Under the pieces are notes generated by a model. That model searched no databases. It saw only the letters and a program-made list of their open reading frames with translations, and was not told the DNA's origin. The position numbers and the translations under genes are program-made. This document shows positions 14,139 to 24,354 of a stretch of DNA of 64,000 nucleotides, piece after piece. Each line of letters begins with the position of its first letter. Within the stretch, counting starts at the first letter, position 1. The DNA is from Kushneria pakistanensis (GTDB taxonomy: Bacteria > Pseudomonadota > Gammaproteobacteria > Pseudomonadales > Halomonadaceae), in assembly GCF_014652795.1 (NCBI RefSeq), contig NZ_BMZM01000001.1:1-64000 (forward strand), written 5' to 3'.

Positions 14139-16982
14139 TTACAGGGTTTCGATGGTACGGCGCTGCGCCATGAGCGTATCGCGATTGGCGCGGGCCTCTT
14201 CGAGCTTGCCGCGCTCCTTGTCGACTACGGCTGCCGGCGCCTTGTCCATGAAGCTTTCATTGGCGAGCTTTTTCTCGACGCCATTGATCAGCTTGTCCTG
14301 CTTTTCGATATCGCGATCGATGCGGGCAAGCTCGGCATCGCGGTCGATATGACCAGCCATGGGAACGCGTACTTCCAGCGTGCCGACACGCTGAACGCTG
14401 GAGACCGGCACCTCGTCAGGGGTCACAAAACGTACGCTTTCCAGCCGTGCCAGCTTGCTCAAAAACAGGGCATTGTCTTCAAGGCGCTGGCGGTCGGCGT
14501 CCTCACCGTGGGTCAGCAGGACTTCCAGCGGCTTGCCCGGGGCGATGTTGAGCTCGGCGCGGATGTTGCGAATGGCGATGATTACGGCCTTGACCCACTC
14601 GATATCGGCAATGGCAGCCTCATCGATGCGCGTCTCATCCGCCTGCGGCCAGGGCTGGACCATGATGGAACTGCCCTGTTGCTCGATATCCACACCGGCC
14701 AGCAGTGACACCTTCTGCCAGATTTCCTCGGTGATGAACGGCATCATCGGATGGGCCAGCCGCAGAATCACTTCAAGCACGCGGACCAGCGTACGGCGTG
14801 TGCCACGGCGCGCTTCAGGCGTAGCCTCGCTGTCCCACAGTACCGGCTTGGACAGTTCCAGATACCAGTCGCAGTACTCGTTCCAGACAAAGTCATAAAG
14901 CGCCTGGGAGGCGTGGTCGAACCGGTATTCATCCAGTGCCCTGGTGACCTGGGTCTCGACCTGCTGAAGGCGCGAAACGATCCAGCGATCCGCCAGTGAC
15001 AGTACGACCTGACCGTCAGGTCCACAGTCCTCGCCTTCGGTGTTCATCAGCACGTAACGCGCGGCGTTCCAGAGCTTGTTGCAGAAGTTGCGATAGCCTT
15101 CCAGACGTCCGGAATCGAACTTGACGTCCCGTCCGGTGCTGGCCAGCGACAGGAAGGTATAGCGCAGCGCGTCGGTGCCGTTGGACTCGATGCCCTCGGG
15201 AAATTCCGCCCGCGTGGCCTTGGCAATCGCCTTCGCCTTCTGCGGCTGCATCATGGCGCCGGTGCGCTTTTCCAGCAGCGTGTCCAAGTCGATGCCGTCG
15301 ATCAGATCGATCGGGTCGAGCACGTTGCCCTTGGACTTGGACATCTTCTGGCCCTGGCTATCGCGCACCAGCCCGTGGACATAGACCGTCCTGAAGGGCA
15401 CCTGACCGGTGAACTTCAGCGTCATCATGATCATCCGGGCGACCCAGAAGAAGATGATGTCGAAACCGGTGACCAGCGTATTGGTCGGGTGGAAGGTCTC
15501 GAGTTCCGGCGTCTTTTCGGGCCAGCCCAGCGTGCCGAAGGTCCAGAGCCCGGAGCTGAACCAGGTGTCCAGCACATCATCGTCCTGGGTCAGGATCGTA
15601 TCGGGAGAAAGCGCGTACTTTTCACGCGCCTCTTCCTCGCTGCGCGCCACATAGAACTTTCCGTTCTCGTCATACCAGGCCGGAATGCGATGGCCCCACC
15701 AGAGCTGGCGGGAAATGCACCAGTCCTGCAGATCGCGCATCCACGAGAAGTACATGTTCTCGTAGCTTTTGGGCACGAAGCGGATATCGCCATTTTCCAC
15801 TGCCTTGATGGCAGGCTTTGCCAGCGTTTCCACCGCCACGAACCACTGATCCGTCAACAGCGGCTCGATGACATCACCAGAGCGGTCGCCATAGGGCAGG
15901 GTGTTGGTGATGGTTTCGACCTTCTCCAGAAGTCCCTGCGCGTCCATATCGGCCACGATACGCTCGCGTGCTTCGAAGCGGGGCAGCCCCTGATAGGCCT
16001 TTGGCAGGGCAGTGTCGATATCATCGCGCGGGCTGCCGTCCATATTGAAGACTTCGGCCGCATCCCGAATGAAGGCTTGCTGGGTGAAAACGTTGATCAG
16101 GGCGCTGTCATGACGCCGGCCGACGCCATAGTCATTGAAGTCATGCGCCGGGGTGATCTTCACACAGCCCGAGCCCTTGTCCATATCGGCGTGCTCATCG
16201 GCAATCACCGGAATACGTCGGCCCACCAGCGGCAGCGTAATGTATTTGCCGATCAGAGAGGCATAGCGCTCATCAGCGGGGTTGACCGCCACGCAGGTGT
16301 CGCCCAGCAGTGTCTCGGGGCGCGTGGTGGCTACCACCAGGTGATCGAGACCTTCATCGGTGGTCACACCATCGGCCAGCGGATAGCGAAAATGCCAGAA
16401 CTGCCCCTGTTGATCACGGTTTTCCACTTCCAGATCCGAGATCGCGGTGCCCAGCGTCGGATCCCAGTTGACCAGCCGCTTGCCACGATAGATCAGGCCC
16501 TCGTCATGCAGACGCACAAAGGCTTCGCGCACGGCATTGGAGAAACCGTCATCCATGGTGAAACGCTCTCGGCTCCAGTCAACGCTGGTGCCCATACGCC
16601 GCAGCTGGCGGGTGATGTGACCGCCGGACTCGTTTTTCCACTCCCACACCTTGTCGATGAACGCTTCGCGGCCCAGGTCGTGGCGCGACTGGCCGGTCTC
16701 GTGCTGCAGCTTGCGCTCGACCAGCATCTGGGTGGCAATGCCGGCGTGGTCGGTACCGATCTGCCACAGCGTGTTGTGACCCTGCATGCGCCGATAGCGG
16801 ACCAGGGTATCCATCAGCGTGTCCTGGAAGGCGTGACCCATGTGAAGGCTGCCGGTCACATTGGGCGGTGGGATCATGATGGCGTAGGGCGTGCCCTGAC
16901 CGGAGGGCGCAAAATAGCCTTTGGATTCCCAGTGCTGATACCAGGCGCGTTCAATCGATTCAGGCTGATAGGTTTTTTCCAT
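14139..16982 (-). CDS. valS: valyl-tRNA synthetase
   Basis: A 947-residue class I aminoacyl-tRNA synthetase charging tRNA-Val. The HIGH motif is HMGH at residues 47-50 ([13 protein letters not shown]), and KMSKSKGNV lies near residue 560. The large CP1 editing insert lies between them, with an anticodon-binding helical domain and a C-terminal coiled coil (about 880-947, Asp/Glu/Arg heptads) as usual for ValRS. ATG 16982 gives the family N-terminus [11 protein letters not shown]; the longer frame to 17087 is not family-like. It normally follows pepA-holC; here a chemoreceptor gene separates it from holC. Confidence 0.97.
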   Translation of the reverse strand: MEKTYQPESIERAWYQHWESKGYFAPSGQGTPYAIMIPPPNVTGSLHMGHAFQDTLMDTLVRYRRMQGHNTLWQIGTDHAGIATQMLVERKLQHETGQSRHDLGREAFIDKVWEWKNESGGHITRQLRRMGTSVDWSRERFTMDDGFSNAVREAFVRLHDEGLIYRGKRLVNWDPTLGTAISDLEVENRDQQGQFWHFRYPLADGVTTDEGLDHLVVATTRPETLLGDTCVAVNPADERYASLIGKYITLPLVGRRIPVIADEHADMDKGSGCVKITPAHDFNDYGVGRRHDSALINVFTQQAFIRDAAEVFNMDGSPRDDIDTALPKAYQGLPRFEARERIVADMDAQGLLEKVETITNTLPYGDRSGDVIEPLLTDQWFVAVETLAKPAIKAVENGDIRFVPKSYENMYFSWMRDLQDWCISRQLWWGHRIPAWYDENGKFYVARSEEEAREKYALSPDTILTQDDDVLDTWFSSGLWTFGTLGWPEKTPELETFHPTNTLVTGFDIIFFWVARMIMMTLKFTGQVPFRTVYVHGLVRDSQGQKMSKSKGNVLDPIDLIDGIDLDTLLEKRTGAMMQPQKAKAIAKATRAEFPEGIESNGTDALRYTFLSLASTGRDVKFDSGRLEGYRNFCNKLWNAARYVLMNTEGEDCGPDGQVVLSLADRWIVSRLQQVETQVTRALDEYRFDHASQALYDFVWNEYCDWYLELSKPVLWDSEATPEARRGTRRTLVRVLEVILRLAHPMMPFITEEIWQKVSLLAGVDIEQQGSSIMVQPWPQADETRIDEAAIADIEWVKAVIIAIRNIRAELNIAPGKPLEVLLTHGEDADRQRLEDNALFLSKLARLESVRFVTPDEVPVSSVQRVGTLEVRVPMAGHIDRDAELARIDRDIEKQDKLINGVEKKLANESFMDKAPAAVVDKERGKLEEARANRDTLMAQRRTIETL

Positions 16983-17100
16983 GGACCGGCTCGGTTTGAA
17001 GCTATGAAGTACTCGCGCTGATCCAGCGTACGCGCGAGTCTGCGAAAAATGGCGCCAATTATAGCGCTGCCGGGGGGCTGCCGTCATGGCATGGCTCGGC

Positions 17101-17127
17101 TAAAGAATTGTGGGTCGACGCCGATAG
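17101..17127 (+). promoter_or_regulatory. sigma-28 (FliA)-type promoter of the chemoreceptor gene
   Basis: TAAAGAAT (17101-17108), exactly 11 bases, then GCCGATAG (17120-17127), compared with the consensus TAAAGTTT-N11-GCCGATAA: 13 of 16 positions. It lies about 100 bases upstream of a methyl-accepting chemotaxis gene, the usual kind of target. Confidence 0.65.
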
Positions 17128-17227
17128 AGTGCGACCGGTTAATACTAAAGTCTAAAAAGCATGGAATGCTGGATGGGACCGGTGAGATCGCTTCTTTTTT
17201 GGCAGGTATTCAAATGAGTATGCAGAC

Positions 17228-18886
17228 ATGCAGGTAACAGGAACGCCACGCTCAAACCTTTTCTCGGGATTTCGAAAACATGCCGGTGCTTCAGGGGCTG
17301 GTCACACGCTGACAGAAGAAACAGGCCAGCAGCAGGGTATGACCCTGCGCCGTCAGATGGTGGCCGGCATCGCCATCATGTGGCTGATTCTGGTAGGCAT
17401 GCTCATGATCAATGCCTGGCAAAGCCGTGGCGTCATGTACGAAGAGCGTGAGGCGCGACTCACCAGTGCGGTGGACATGGCACAAAGCCTGGTACAGCAC
17501 TACCAGAGTCGGGTCGAGCGCGGCGAGCTGACAGAAGGCGCGGCCCGGCAGCAGGCGTTCGACGAGATTCGTGACCTGCGCTTTGATGGGGGCGACAACT
17601 ATGTCTACGTCGTCAACGGCAATCTGCAGATCATGGCCCATCCCAAAAGACCCTATGGACAGGACGTCTCTCAGGTCACCGACCCGGCAGGGCGGCTGCT
17701 GTTTCAGGATCTGATCAATGAGGGCCGGGCCCACGGGCAGGGCTTTACCGAATACCGGTCCAACTTTGCCCGCGGCTCGGAGGCGCAGCCTCGCGTCAAG
17801 GCATTTGTCTCCCAATACCAGCCCTGGGATATCTATCTGGCCAGCGGTGTGTTCATGGGCGACGTCAATGCCACTGTGCTGGAAAACCTGATGGAATCTG
17901 CCCTGGTGGTACTGGTCGCCGGTGCACTGCTCACTGCCATGTTCTGGTGGGGCATGCAGCGTGTCCTGCGTCGTCTGGGCGGTGAGCCTGCCTACGCCGC
18001 AGGTGTGGTCCGACAGATTGCCGACGGTGATCTGACCGCCCCCGTGGTACTGCGTGAGGGAGACCGCACCAGCCTGCTGGCGAACATTCGCAGCATGCGT
18101 GATGCGCTGGCAGATTCGGTTCGTGCCATTCAGACCACGACCCTGTCGGTGGATCAGGGCGCCGGTGAAATCGCCTCGGGCAATCAGGAGCTTTCCTCGC
18201 GCACCGAACAGCAGGCCGCCGCGCTTGAAGAAACCTCATCAAGCATGGAGCAGATGACGGCCAGCGTACGCCAGAGTGCCGAAAGCGCCGATCAGGCACG
18301 TCAGTTGGCCCAGCAGGCACGCGATACCTCGCGTGAAGGCCAGCAGGCCATCGATGAGGCCGTCCAGTCAATGGCCGCCATTACCGAAGGCTCGACGAAG
18401 ATTGCCGATATCGTTTCGCTGATCGACAGCATCGCCTTTCAGACCAATCTGCTGGCGCTTAACGCTTCGGTTGAGGCCGCCCGCGCCGGTGAGGAAGGGC
18501 GCGGTTTTGCCGTGGTCGCCGGTGAAGTCCGCCAGCTGGCCAATCGCTCTGCCACGGCGGCGCAGGATATCAAGGCATTGATCGACAGATCCGGACAGCA
18601 GGTAGGCGAGGGCGCCCAGCGGGTGCAGTCGGCCAGTGAGCGCATGGGAGATGTGGATGCGCGTATTCAGCGCATGAATGATCTGCTGGGTGAAATCGCG
18701 GCCGGCGCTCGTGAGCAGAGCAGTGGTATCGAACAGATCAATCAGGCGGTGAGCCAGATGGATCAGTCCACCCAGCACAATGCTGCCCTGGTAGAGCAGA
18801 CTGCCGCCGCGGCCGGTGAGCTTGAAGGGCGCGCGCAGGAGCTGCGTGAATTTACCCGCCGCTTCAAGGTGGAACAACAGCACTGA
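17228..18886 (+). CDS. methyl-accepting chemotaxis protein, single-Cache sensor
   Basis: A 552-residue chemoreceptor. Transmembrane helix 1 is at about 43-65. The periplasmic sensor at about 66-210 looks like a single Cache domain ([20 protein letters not shown], then [17 protein letters not shown]). Helix 2 is at about 219-241, then HAMP, then a long signalling coiled coil whose tip contains [21 protein letters not shown]. It signals to CheW/CheA and controls motility. No NWETF-like CheR docking tail is present. The start is uncertain: ATG 17228 adds about 37 residues before a second ATG at 17339, and neither has a good ribosome-binding site. It interrupts the holC-valS order. Confidence 0.92.
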   Translation: MQVTGTPRSNLFSGFRKHAGASGAGHTLTEETGQQQGMTLRRQMVAGIAIMWLILVGMLMINAWQSRGVMYEEREARLTSAVDMAQSLVQHYQSRVERGELTEGAARQQAFDEIRDLRFDGGDNYVYVVNGNLQIMAHPKRPYGQDVSQVTDPAGRLLFQDLINEGRAHGQGFTEYRSNFARGSEAQPRVKAFVSQYQPWDIYLASGVFMGDVNATVLENLMESALVVLVAGALLTAMFWWGMQRVLRRLGGEPAYAAGVVRQIADGDLTAPVVLREGDRTSLLANIRSMRDALADSVRAIQTTTLSVDQGAGEIASGNQELSSRTEQQAAALEETSSSMEQMTASVRQSAESADQARQLAQQARDTSREGQQAIDEAVQSMAAITEGSTKIADIVSLIDSIAFQTNLLALNASVEAARAGEEGRGFAVVAGEVRQLANRSATAAQDIKALIDRSGQQVGEGAQRVQSASERMGDVDARIQRMNDLLGEIAAGAREQSSGIEQINQAVSQMDQSTQHNAALVEQTAAAAGELEGRAQELREFTRRFKVEQQH

Positions 18887-18921
18887 AGCACTGCCAGAAA
18901 AGGCATCTGGAAAAGGCAAAT

Positions 18922-18960
18922 AAAAGGGGGCCGGCACCGGCATCTGCCAGCCCCCTTTTT
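18922..18960 (+). terminator. bidirectional terminator
   Basis: AAAAGGGGGC pairs with GCCCCCTTTTT (18922-18931 with 18950-18959), with inner GGCA/TGCC pairing. It ends in a T-run and lies between the convergent chemoreceptor and holC genes. Confidence 0.82.
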
Positions 18961-18982
18961 CGTGCGGTGGCATGTCTCACGA

Positions 18983-19414
18983 TCAGCTGTTGATGTGGTG
19001 TGCCTTGACCTCATAGCCGCGGCTTTTATAGGTCTGCCAGCATTCGCGCTTGGCGCTGAGCACCTCCTGATGCTGATTGATGATCTCGGCGACGCGTTCA
19101 AAGCGGGAAAACCAGGCTGGAATGGCAGCGTTAAGGTTCAAAAGCGCCTCGATGCCCGGTTCGGGCGGCGCTTCCCAGCCCAGCGTGACCGGCGCTGGCG
19201 GCAAGCGCTGATCATTCATCAGCACATGCGGCACGAAGGCGTCCTGGCGAAAGACCCATAGACGCTCGTCAAATTCGTGCGCCATGGCCTCATCTTCCAG
19301 ATGCACATGCAGCCGGTAACCCTTGCGATAGATGGTCTCGGCCAGCCGGCAGGCGAAGTCGAACCGGGCCTCAAGGGTCGTGGCCGTGAGCACGTAGAAA
19401 TCGATACGGGTCAT
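18983..19414 (-). CDS. holC: DNA polymerase III chi subunit
   Basis: A 143-residue chi subunit of the clamp-loader complex, which contacts single-strand-binding protein during lagging-strand synthesis. The N-terminus (TRIDFYVL), the central segment RLHVHLEDEAMAHEFDERLW and the tail RVAEIINQHQEVLSAKRECWQTYKSRGY, shown here only in part, fit HolC. It starts two bases after the SDR gene stop, so it is translated in the same transcript. The pepA-holC-valS neighbourhood also supports the assignment. Confidence 0.9.
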   Translation of the reverse strand: MTRIDFYVLTATTLEARFDFACRLAETIYRKGYRLHVHLEDEAMAHEFDERLWVFRQDAFVPHVLMNDQRLPPAPVTLGWEAPPEPGIEALLNLNAAIPAWFSRFERVAEIINQHQEVLSAKRECWQTYKSRGYEVKAHHINS

Positions 19415-19416
19415 GC

Positions 19417-20163
19417 TCAGACGCCGCCGTCGATGTCCAGGCGCGCCCCGGTGGTAAACGATGCCTCGTCACTGGCCAGCCACAGGATGCCGTTGGCAAT
19501 CTCGTCAGCATTGCCGGCACGTCCCATGGGAATGCTCTTGCTGGATTTCTCCGGCTTGTCCGGGTTGCCGCCGCTGGCATGAATCTCGGTGTTGACCACG
19601 CCCGGGCGCACACCGTTGACCCGAATGCCTTCCCCGGCGAGCTCCTTGGCAAGACCTTCGGTAAAGGTATCAATTGCGCCCTTGGAGGCGGCATAGTCCA
19701 CGTATTCACCCGAGCCGCCGCGATGGGCCGCCGCTGAGGAGATATTGATGATGGCGCCGCCCTTGCCGCCGTGACGGGTCGACATGCGCTTAATGGCCTC
19801 GCGCGCGCACATGAAGGGGCCGGTGACGTTGATGCGCATCATGCGATCCACACGCTCAAAGCTCATGTCCTCCACGCGCGAAATCTGATCGATCACACCG
19901 GCATTGTTGACCAGCACGTCCACCGGGCCCAGCTCGCGATCGACCGTTTCGAAAAGGGCGACGATATCGGCTTCCACGGCCATGTCGGCCTGCACGGCCA
20001 GTGCGCGGCCACCGCTGGCCGTAATGTCGTTGACGACCTGGTCGGCGGCCTCACGATTGCTGACGTAGTTGACGGCGACCTGATAGCCGCGGGCGGCGGC
20101 CAGGCGGGCCGTGGCGGCACCGATACCGCGGCTGCCGCCGGTTACGATCATGACGTTGCTCAT
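19417..20163 (-). CDS. SDR-family oxidoreductase
   Basis: A 248-residue classical short-chain dehydrogenase/reductase. The NAD(P)-binding motif is TGGSRGIG at residues 9-16, then NNAG near residue 88, catalytic Ser in IINISSAAA, and YAASK (Tyr and Lys) near residues 158-162. It resembles the YgfF-type proteins annotated as glucose-1-dehydrogenase-like, but the substrate cannot be read from sequence. AAAGGAGAG precedes the ATG. It lies between ilvE and holC in the same direction, probably one transcript. Confidence 0.88.
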   Translation of the reverse strand: MSNVMIVTGGSRGIGAATARLAAARGYQVAVNYVSNREAADQVVNDITASGGRALAVQADMAVEADIVALFETVDRELGPVDVLVNNAGVIDQISRVEDMSFERVDRMMRINVTGPFMCAREAIKRMSTRHGGKGGAIINISSAAAHRGGSGEYVDYAASKGAIDTFTEGLAKELAGEGIRVNGVRPGVVNTEIHASGGNPDKPEKSSKSIPMGRAGNADEIANGILWLASDEASFTTGARLDIDGGV

Positions 20164-20239
20164 CGAATCTCTCCTTTGCCCGTCGAAGGTCTGCTTCGAG
20201 AGCAGGTGGGTTCAAAAGTGGGTCGGACGTTAACATGAC

Positions 20240-20261
20240 AACGCCGCCCGAGGGCGGCGTT
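20240..20261 (-). terminator. hairpin after ilvE
   Basis: A 9-bp GC-rich stem (20240-20248 with 20253-20261), loop CGAG, eight bases beyond the ilvE stop. No T-run follows, so it may only attenuate transcription into the SDR gene. Confidence 0.5.
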
Positions 20262-20269
20262 CAGAGGGC

Positions 20270-21370
20270 TCAGGCCAGACGCGTCAGCCAGCCATGACGA
20301 TCCTCGGCGCGACCGTACTGGATATCCAGCAGCTGCTTGCGAATCGACTTGCCGACTTCGCCGCCGCTGCCATCGCTGCAGGTCAGACGATCGCTGTCGC
20401 TGACCAGCTCGCCGATGGGGGTGATGACCGCGGCGGTGCCGCAGGCGAACACTTCGGTGATCTCGCCGGAGCGTACGCCTTCGCGCCATTCTTCAATGCT
20501 GATGGCACGCTCTTCGGGCTTGAGCCCGGCGTCGGCGGCCAGCTGCAGGACCGAATCACGTGTGACGCCCTCAAGAATCGTACCGGTCAGGGCCGGCGTG
20601 ACGATGCGCCCGTCCTTGAACACGAAAAACAGGTTCATGCCGCCCAGCTCTTCGACCCACTTGTTCTCGACTGCGTCCAGAAAGGCCACCTGGTCACAAC
20701 CGTGGGCCTCGGCTTCCTTTTGCGCGGCAAGCGATGCCGCGTAATTGCCGCCGCACTTGGCAAAGCCCGTGCCGCCGGGCGCCGCGCGGTTATAGTTCGA
20801 GGAGAGCCAGATCGATACCGGCTTGACGCCACCCTTGAAGTAGGCCGCCGCCGGGGAAGCGATCACGTAGTAGTCCACTTCCTTCGAGGGCCGCACGCCG
20901 AGAAACTTCTCGCTGGCGATCATGAACGGGCGAAGATAGAGGCTTGATTCCTCGGCCTCGCTGGCGGGCGTAGGCACCCAGTCAACGTCCTGGCTGACCA
21001 GCGCCTTGAGTGAGGCGATAAAGGTATCGGCGTCCAGCTCCGGCAGGGCCAGACGGCGGGCCGAGGCCTGAAAGCGCGCGGCATTTTTTTCCGGGCGGAA
21101 GGTCCAGACCGAGCCGTCCGCGTGACGGTAGGCCTTGACCCCTTCAAAGATCTCCTGGGCGTAATGCAGTACCGAGGCGGCCGGGTCCAGCGACAGCGGC
21201 CCGTAGGGGCGCACTTCACTGCCGCTCCAGCCGTCGGCATGGGTCCAGCGCACATGCGCCATGTGATCGGTGAAATAGCGGCCAAAACCCGGATTCTTGA
21301 GGATCTCGTCACGCTGACCGGCGTCGGTAGGCGTGGCAGTGGGGCGCAGCTCAAAGCCTTGAGAAGACAC
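20270..21370 (-). CDS. ilvE: branched-chain amino acid aminotransferase
   Basis: A 366-residue fold-type IV PLP enzyme interconverting Val/Leu/Ile and their 2-oxo acids. The length and segments are those of the longer eukaryote-like BCAT group: GPLSLDPAASVLHYAQEIFEG, RPFMIASEKFLGVRP, the Schiff-base Lys in GTGFAKCGGNYAAS, WVEELGGMNLFFVF and EVFACGTAAVITPIG. The start was chosen as GTG 21370, which follows GGAG and gives a normal N-terminus; the frame to 21523 has no family support. It lies between pepA and the SDR gene on the minus strand. Confidence 0.93.
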   Translation of the reverse strand: MSSQGFELRPTATPTDAGQRDEILKNPGFGRYFTDHMAHVRWTHADGWSGSEVRPYGPLSLDPAASVLHYAQEIFEGVKAYRHADGSVWTFRPEKNAARFQASARRLALPELDADTFIASLKALVSQDVDWVPTPASEAEESSLYLRPFMIASEKFLGVRPSKEVDYYVIASPAAAYFKGGVKPVSIWLSSNYNRAAPGGTGFAKCGGNYAASLAAQKEAEAHGCDQVAFLDAVENKWVEELGGMNLFFVFKDGRIVTPALTGTILEGVTRDSVLQLAADAGLKPEERAISIEEWREGVRSGEITEVFACGTAAVITPIGELVSDSDRLTCSDGSGGEVGKSIRKQLLDIQYGRAEDRHGWLTRLA

Positions 21371-21526
21371 GATTCGGATTCTCCGTTCGTACGGTGGCCA
21401 GGCGAGAAGTACACATCGCTGTCGATCATCGGCAACGGCGTATCCGATAACGCTGGTCCGACAGTTGTTTAAGGGAAACGTCAGAAACAGGGGATCAAGA
21501 ATGACACAGGCGCCCTGTGCCAATAA

Positions 21527-21549
21527 AGCCCGCCGCGCGGCGGCGGGCT
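21527..21549 (-). terminator. pepA terminator hairpin
   Basis: A 10-bp GC-rich stem (21527-21536 with 21540-21549), followed on the minus strand by TTTATT. It lies 20 bases past the pepA stop. Confidence 0.6.
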
Positions 21550-21568
21550 CAGGACAACTCGAGCGTGA

Positions 21569-23053
21569 TCAGTGAGATTCTTGGGAAAGCAGGTATTCAC
21601 TGAGAAGGCCGACCGGTCGGCCGGTGCCGCCCTTCTTGCCGTCCCAGGCCGTCCCGGCGACATCCAGATGCGCCCAGGGATAGCTATCGGCAAAGCGCGA
21701 GAGAAAGCAGGCCGCCGTGATCGTGCCGGCCGGCCGACCACCGATGTTGGCCATGTCGGCATATTCGGAATCGAGCTGACTCTGATACTCGTCCCACAGC
21801 GGCAGCTGCCAGGCACGATCCCAGGCGGTGGTGCCCGCTTTCAGGAGCTGCTGTGCCAGGGCGTCATCATTGGCCAGCAGCGCCGAGGTCTGATGGCCCA
21901 GCGCGATAATGCAGGCACCGGTCAACGTCGCGATATCCACGACCGAGGCAGGCTTGTAGCGCTCGGCATAGGTCAGGGCATCGCACAGTACCAGTCGTCC
22001 TTCGGCGTCGGTGTTGAGAATCTCGACGGTCAGGCCCTTGAGCGTGGTGATGATATCGCCGGGCTTGAAGGCTTTGGCGTCCGGCATGTTTTCGGCCGAG
22101 GCAATGATGGCGACCACGTTGATCTTCGGCTTCAGTGCCACCATCGCCTTCATGGTGCCCATGACACTGGCGGCGCCGCCCATGTCAAACTTCATCTCGT
22201 CCATGCCGGCACCGCCCTTGATCGAGATGCCGCCGCTGTCAAAGGTGATGCCCTTGCCGACCAGCACATGGGGTGCTTCCTCGGGGTCCTCGGCCCCGTG
22301 ATATTCCATGACGATCAGACGCGATGGCTCGGCGCTGCCCTGACCGACGGCCAGAATCGCGCCGGCGCCCATGGCTTCCAGGGCCTTCTCGTCATGAATG
22401 GTGACCTTGAGATCACCCTGGGCGCCCAGCTTTTCGGCTTCATCGGCCAGATAGCGCGGCGTACAGACATTGCCCGGCAGATTACCCAGCTCCCGGGCCA
22501 GATTGATACCGGCGCCAACGCCGGCACCGATACGGGCACCGGCCTCGGCGCTGGCGGCATCGCTGGTATCACTGACCATCAGCGACAGCCGGGCAAGAGT
22601 GATCGGCGGGCGCTTTTTCGATTTGAAGGTGTCAAAGCGATAGGTGGCGCGCAGAGTGGCCTCGGCAATCATGCGCGCCTTCCAGGTGACGTCATGCGGC
22701 CCGTTTTCCCTGTCCAGCATGGCAATGGCGGCATTTTCGACCGGCAGGGCCAGCAGGGCCGTCAGGGCAGCATCAAGCGCCCGGCGGAAGGCGGCTTCAT
22801 TGAAGTCCTTCGTCTCACCGCAGCCCACCAGCAGCAGGCGGGCGGTATTGAGGCCGGGAGCAAAGGGCACCAGCTGTACACTGGCAGTGGTGGGGTCGAA
22901 GTCTCCCCGTTCCACGAGCTGCGTAATCAAACGCTCGCTGGCGTCATCCAGACGCTCGCTGGCCGGGGGCAAATCACCGTCCTTGAACACCGGCACGATA
23001 ATACAGTCGGTTTCGGATCGGGCCGGGTTGGCGGTGAGCACGGGAAATTCCAT
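21569..23053 (-). CDS. pepA: leucyl aminopeptidase (M17)
   Basis: A 494-residue cytosolic metallo-aminopeptidase; in E. coli PepA also binds DNA in Xer recombination and carAB control. Signature elements are GKGITFDSGGISIK (metal and catalytic Lys), KFDMGGAASVMG and NTDAEGRLVLCDAL (metal ligands and catalytic Arg), then LTGACIIALG. The start ATG 23053 has GGGGAGA upstream; the frame to 23203 is not family-like. It is divergent from lptF, as in E. coli and Pseudomonas. Confidence 0.96.
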   Translation of the reverse strand: MEFPVLTANPARSETDCIIVPVFKDGDLPPASERLDDASERLITQLVERGDFDPTTASVQLVPFAPGLNTARLLLVGCGETKDFNEAAFRRALDAALTALLALPVENAAIAMLDRENGPHDVTWKARMIAEATLRATYRFDTFKSKKRPPITLARLSLMVSDTSDAASAEAGARIGAGVGAGINLARELGNLPGNVCTPRYLADEAEKLGAQGDLKVTIHDEKALEAMGAGAILAVGQGSAEPSRLIVMEYHGAEDPEEAPHVLVGKGITFDSGGISIKGGAGMDEMKFDMGGAASVMGTMKAMVALKPKINVVAIIASAENMPDAKAFKPGDIITTLKGLTVEILNTDAEGRLVLCDALTYAERYKPASVVDIATLTGACIIALGHQTSALLANDDALAQQLLKAGTTAWDRAWQLPLWDEYQSQLDSEYADMANIGGRPAGTITAACFLSRFADSYPWAHLDVAGTAWDGKKGGTGRPVGLLSEYLLSQESH

Positions 23054-23274
23054 GGTGTCTCCCCAAGACAATGCGGTGGGTATTGGCGATAATGCCTGTT
23101 TTGAACAAGACATGTTGTCGAGTACGGTAAACGGATATTCGGGGCGTTGAACAGGCGGGTCCGAACAGGCCTTCAGTGTACGCAAACCCCTGCGCCATTG
23201 CATGGTCAGGGGTCATCTCCCGATGTATGCATCGGAAACGATCGCTTGATATTGATGTATGAGGGAGTCTGCGC

Positions 23275-24354
23275 TTGATCGTTTTTCGCTATTTGATTCG
23301 TGAAATCCTGACCACGATGAGTGCCGTGACCGGCATCCTGTTGCTGGTCATCATGGGCAATCGCTTCATCCGCTACTTCAGCGATGTGGCTGAAGGCGAC
23401 TTTCCGGCCAGCCTGCTGGGCAGCCTGATGCTGTTTCACATGCCCAGCTTTCTCCAGCTGATCCTGCCGCTTGCCTTCTTTCTGGGTATTTTGCTGGCCT
23501 ACGGACAGCTCTATCTCAACAGCGAAATGACCGTGCTGGCGGCCTGTGGCGTCAGCCCTGCCCGCATTCTGGGCGCATCCTGCTGGCCGGCACTGCTGAT
23601 GGCCTGCGTGGTCGGGGCCTGTAGCCTGTGGCTGACCCCGGCCGGGCTGACCAAAAACGAACAGATACTGACCGAGCAGCAGGAGCGGGCTGATTTCAGC
23701 GCGCTTACGCCCGGGCGCTTTCAAAAGCTGGGGGATCGCACCATCTATGCCGAGCGCGTCGAGCAGGGCAGCAGCCGGATGGAAAACGTCTTTATTGCCG
23801 AGCAGACCCGCAATGATCAGGGGCAGCGGGTCGATGTCCTGACCCAGGGCGCGAGCGGTTACCAGACCACTGACCCGGAAAGCGAAAGCCGCTTTCTGGT
23901 GCTGTCCGACGGCACCCGAGAGAGTGTCAGGCCCGGGAGTCGGGTTGCCGAGCGCCTGGAATTTGATACCTATGCTGCCCGGCTTGAAAACGGTACGGCC
24001 CAGATGGATGTAGACGATGTCGAGCTTCAGCCGACCTGGCGTCTTCTTGGGGATGAGAGCAACAAGGCGCGCGCTGCCCTTCAGTGGCGGATCTCGCTGG
24101 CATTGATGGTGCCGATACTGACGCTGATTGCCCTGCCGCTGTCGCGGGCCAATCCCCGCCAGGGGCGGTTTGCCAAGATGATGCCGGCCATCATCCTGTA
24201 TGTGGCCTATATGAGTCTTTTGCTGGCCGCCCAGGACGCAGTGGGTAGCGGCGCTCTTCCGGCCGCAATCGGCCTCTGGCCCGTTCACGCTGTCTTTGCG
24301 CTGATCGGGGGCTGGCTGTTGTACCGAAGCAGTCAACATGGAGGCGCGCGCTGA
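23275..24354 (+). CDS. lptF: LPS export permease LptF
   Basis: A 359-residue inner-membrane subunit of the LptB2FGC transporter that extracts LPS for delivery to the outer membrane. Helices lie at the N-terminus (LIREILTTMSAVTGILLLVI), about 55-80 and 100-125, and three more after about 270, flanking a periplasmic beta-jellyroll domain (about 130-265). The start is TTG 23275 with GAGGGAG seven bases upstream; it gives the family N-terminus MIVFRYLIRE. It overlaps lptG by one base. Confidence 0.95.
   Translation: MIVFRYLIREILTTMSAVTGILLLVIMGNRFIRYFSDVAEGDFPASLLGSLMLFHMPSFLQLILPLAFFLGILLAYGQLYLNSEMTVLAACGVSPARILGASCWPALLMACVVGACSLWLTPAGLTKNEQILTEQQERADFSALTPGRFQKLGDRTIYAERVEQGSSRMENVFIAEQTRNDQGQRVDVLTQGASGYQTTDPESESRFLVLSDGTRESVRPGSRVAERLEFDTYAARLENGTAQMDVDDVELQPTWRLLGDESNKARAALQWRISLALMVPILTLIALPLSRANPRQGRFAKMMPAIILYVAYMSLLLAAQDAVGSGALPAAIGLWPVHAVFALIGGWLLYRSSQHGGAR

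Noticed and set aside
15375-17021. Plus-strand open frame of 548 codons opposite valS
   Set aside because: It is antisense to a clear ValRS gene, has His/Gly/Arg-rich shadow composition, and shows no domain.
17149-17175. Second sigma-28-like -35 (TAAAGTCT) upstream of the chemoreceptor
   Set aside because: At N11 spacing the -10 region does not resemble GCCGATAA; the match at 17101-17127 is much better.
21572-23092. Plus-strand open frame of 506 codons opposite pepA
   Set aside because: Shadow of the leucyl aminopeptidase gene; composition is Gly/Arg/His rich without motifs.
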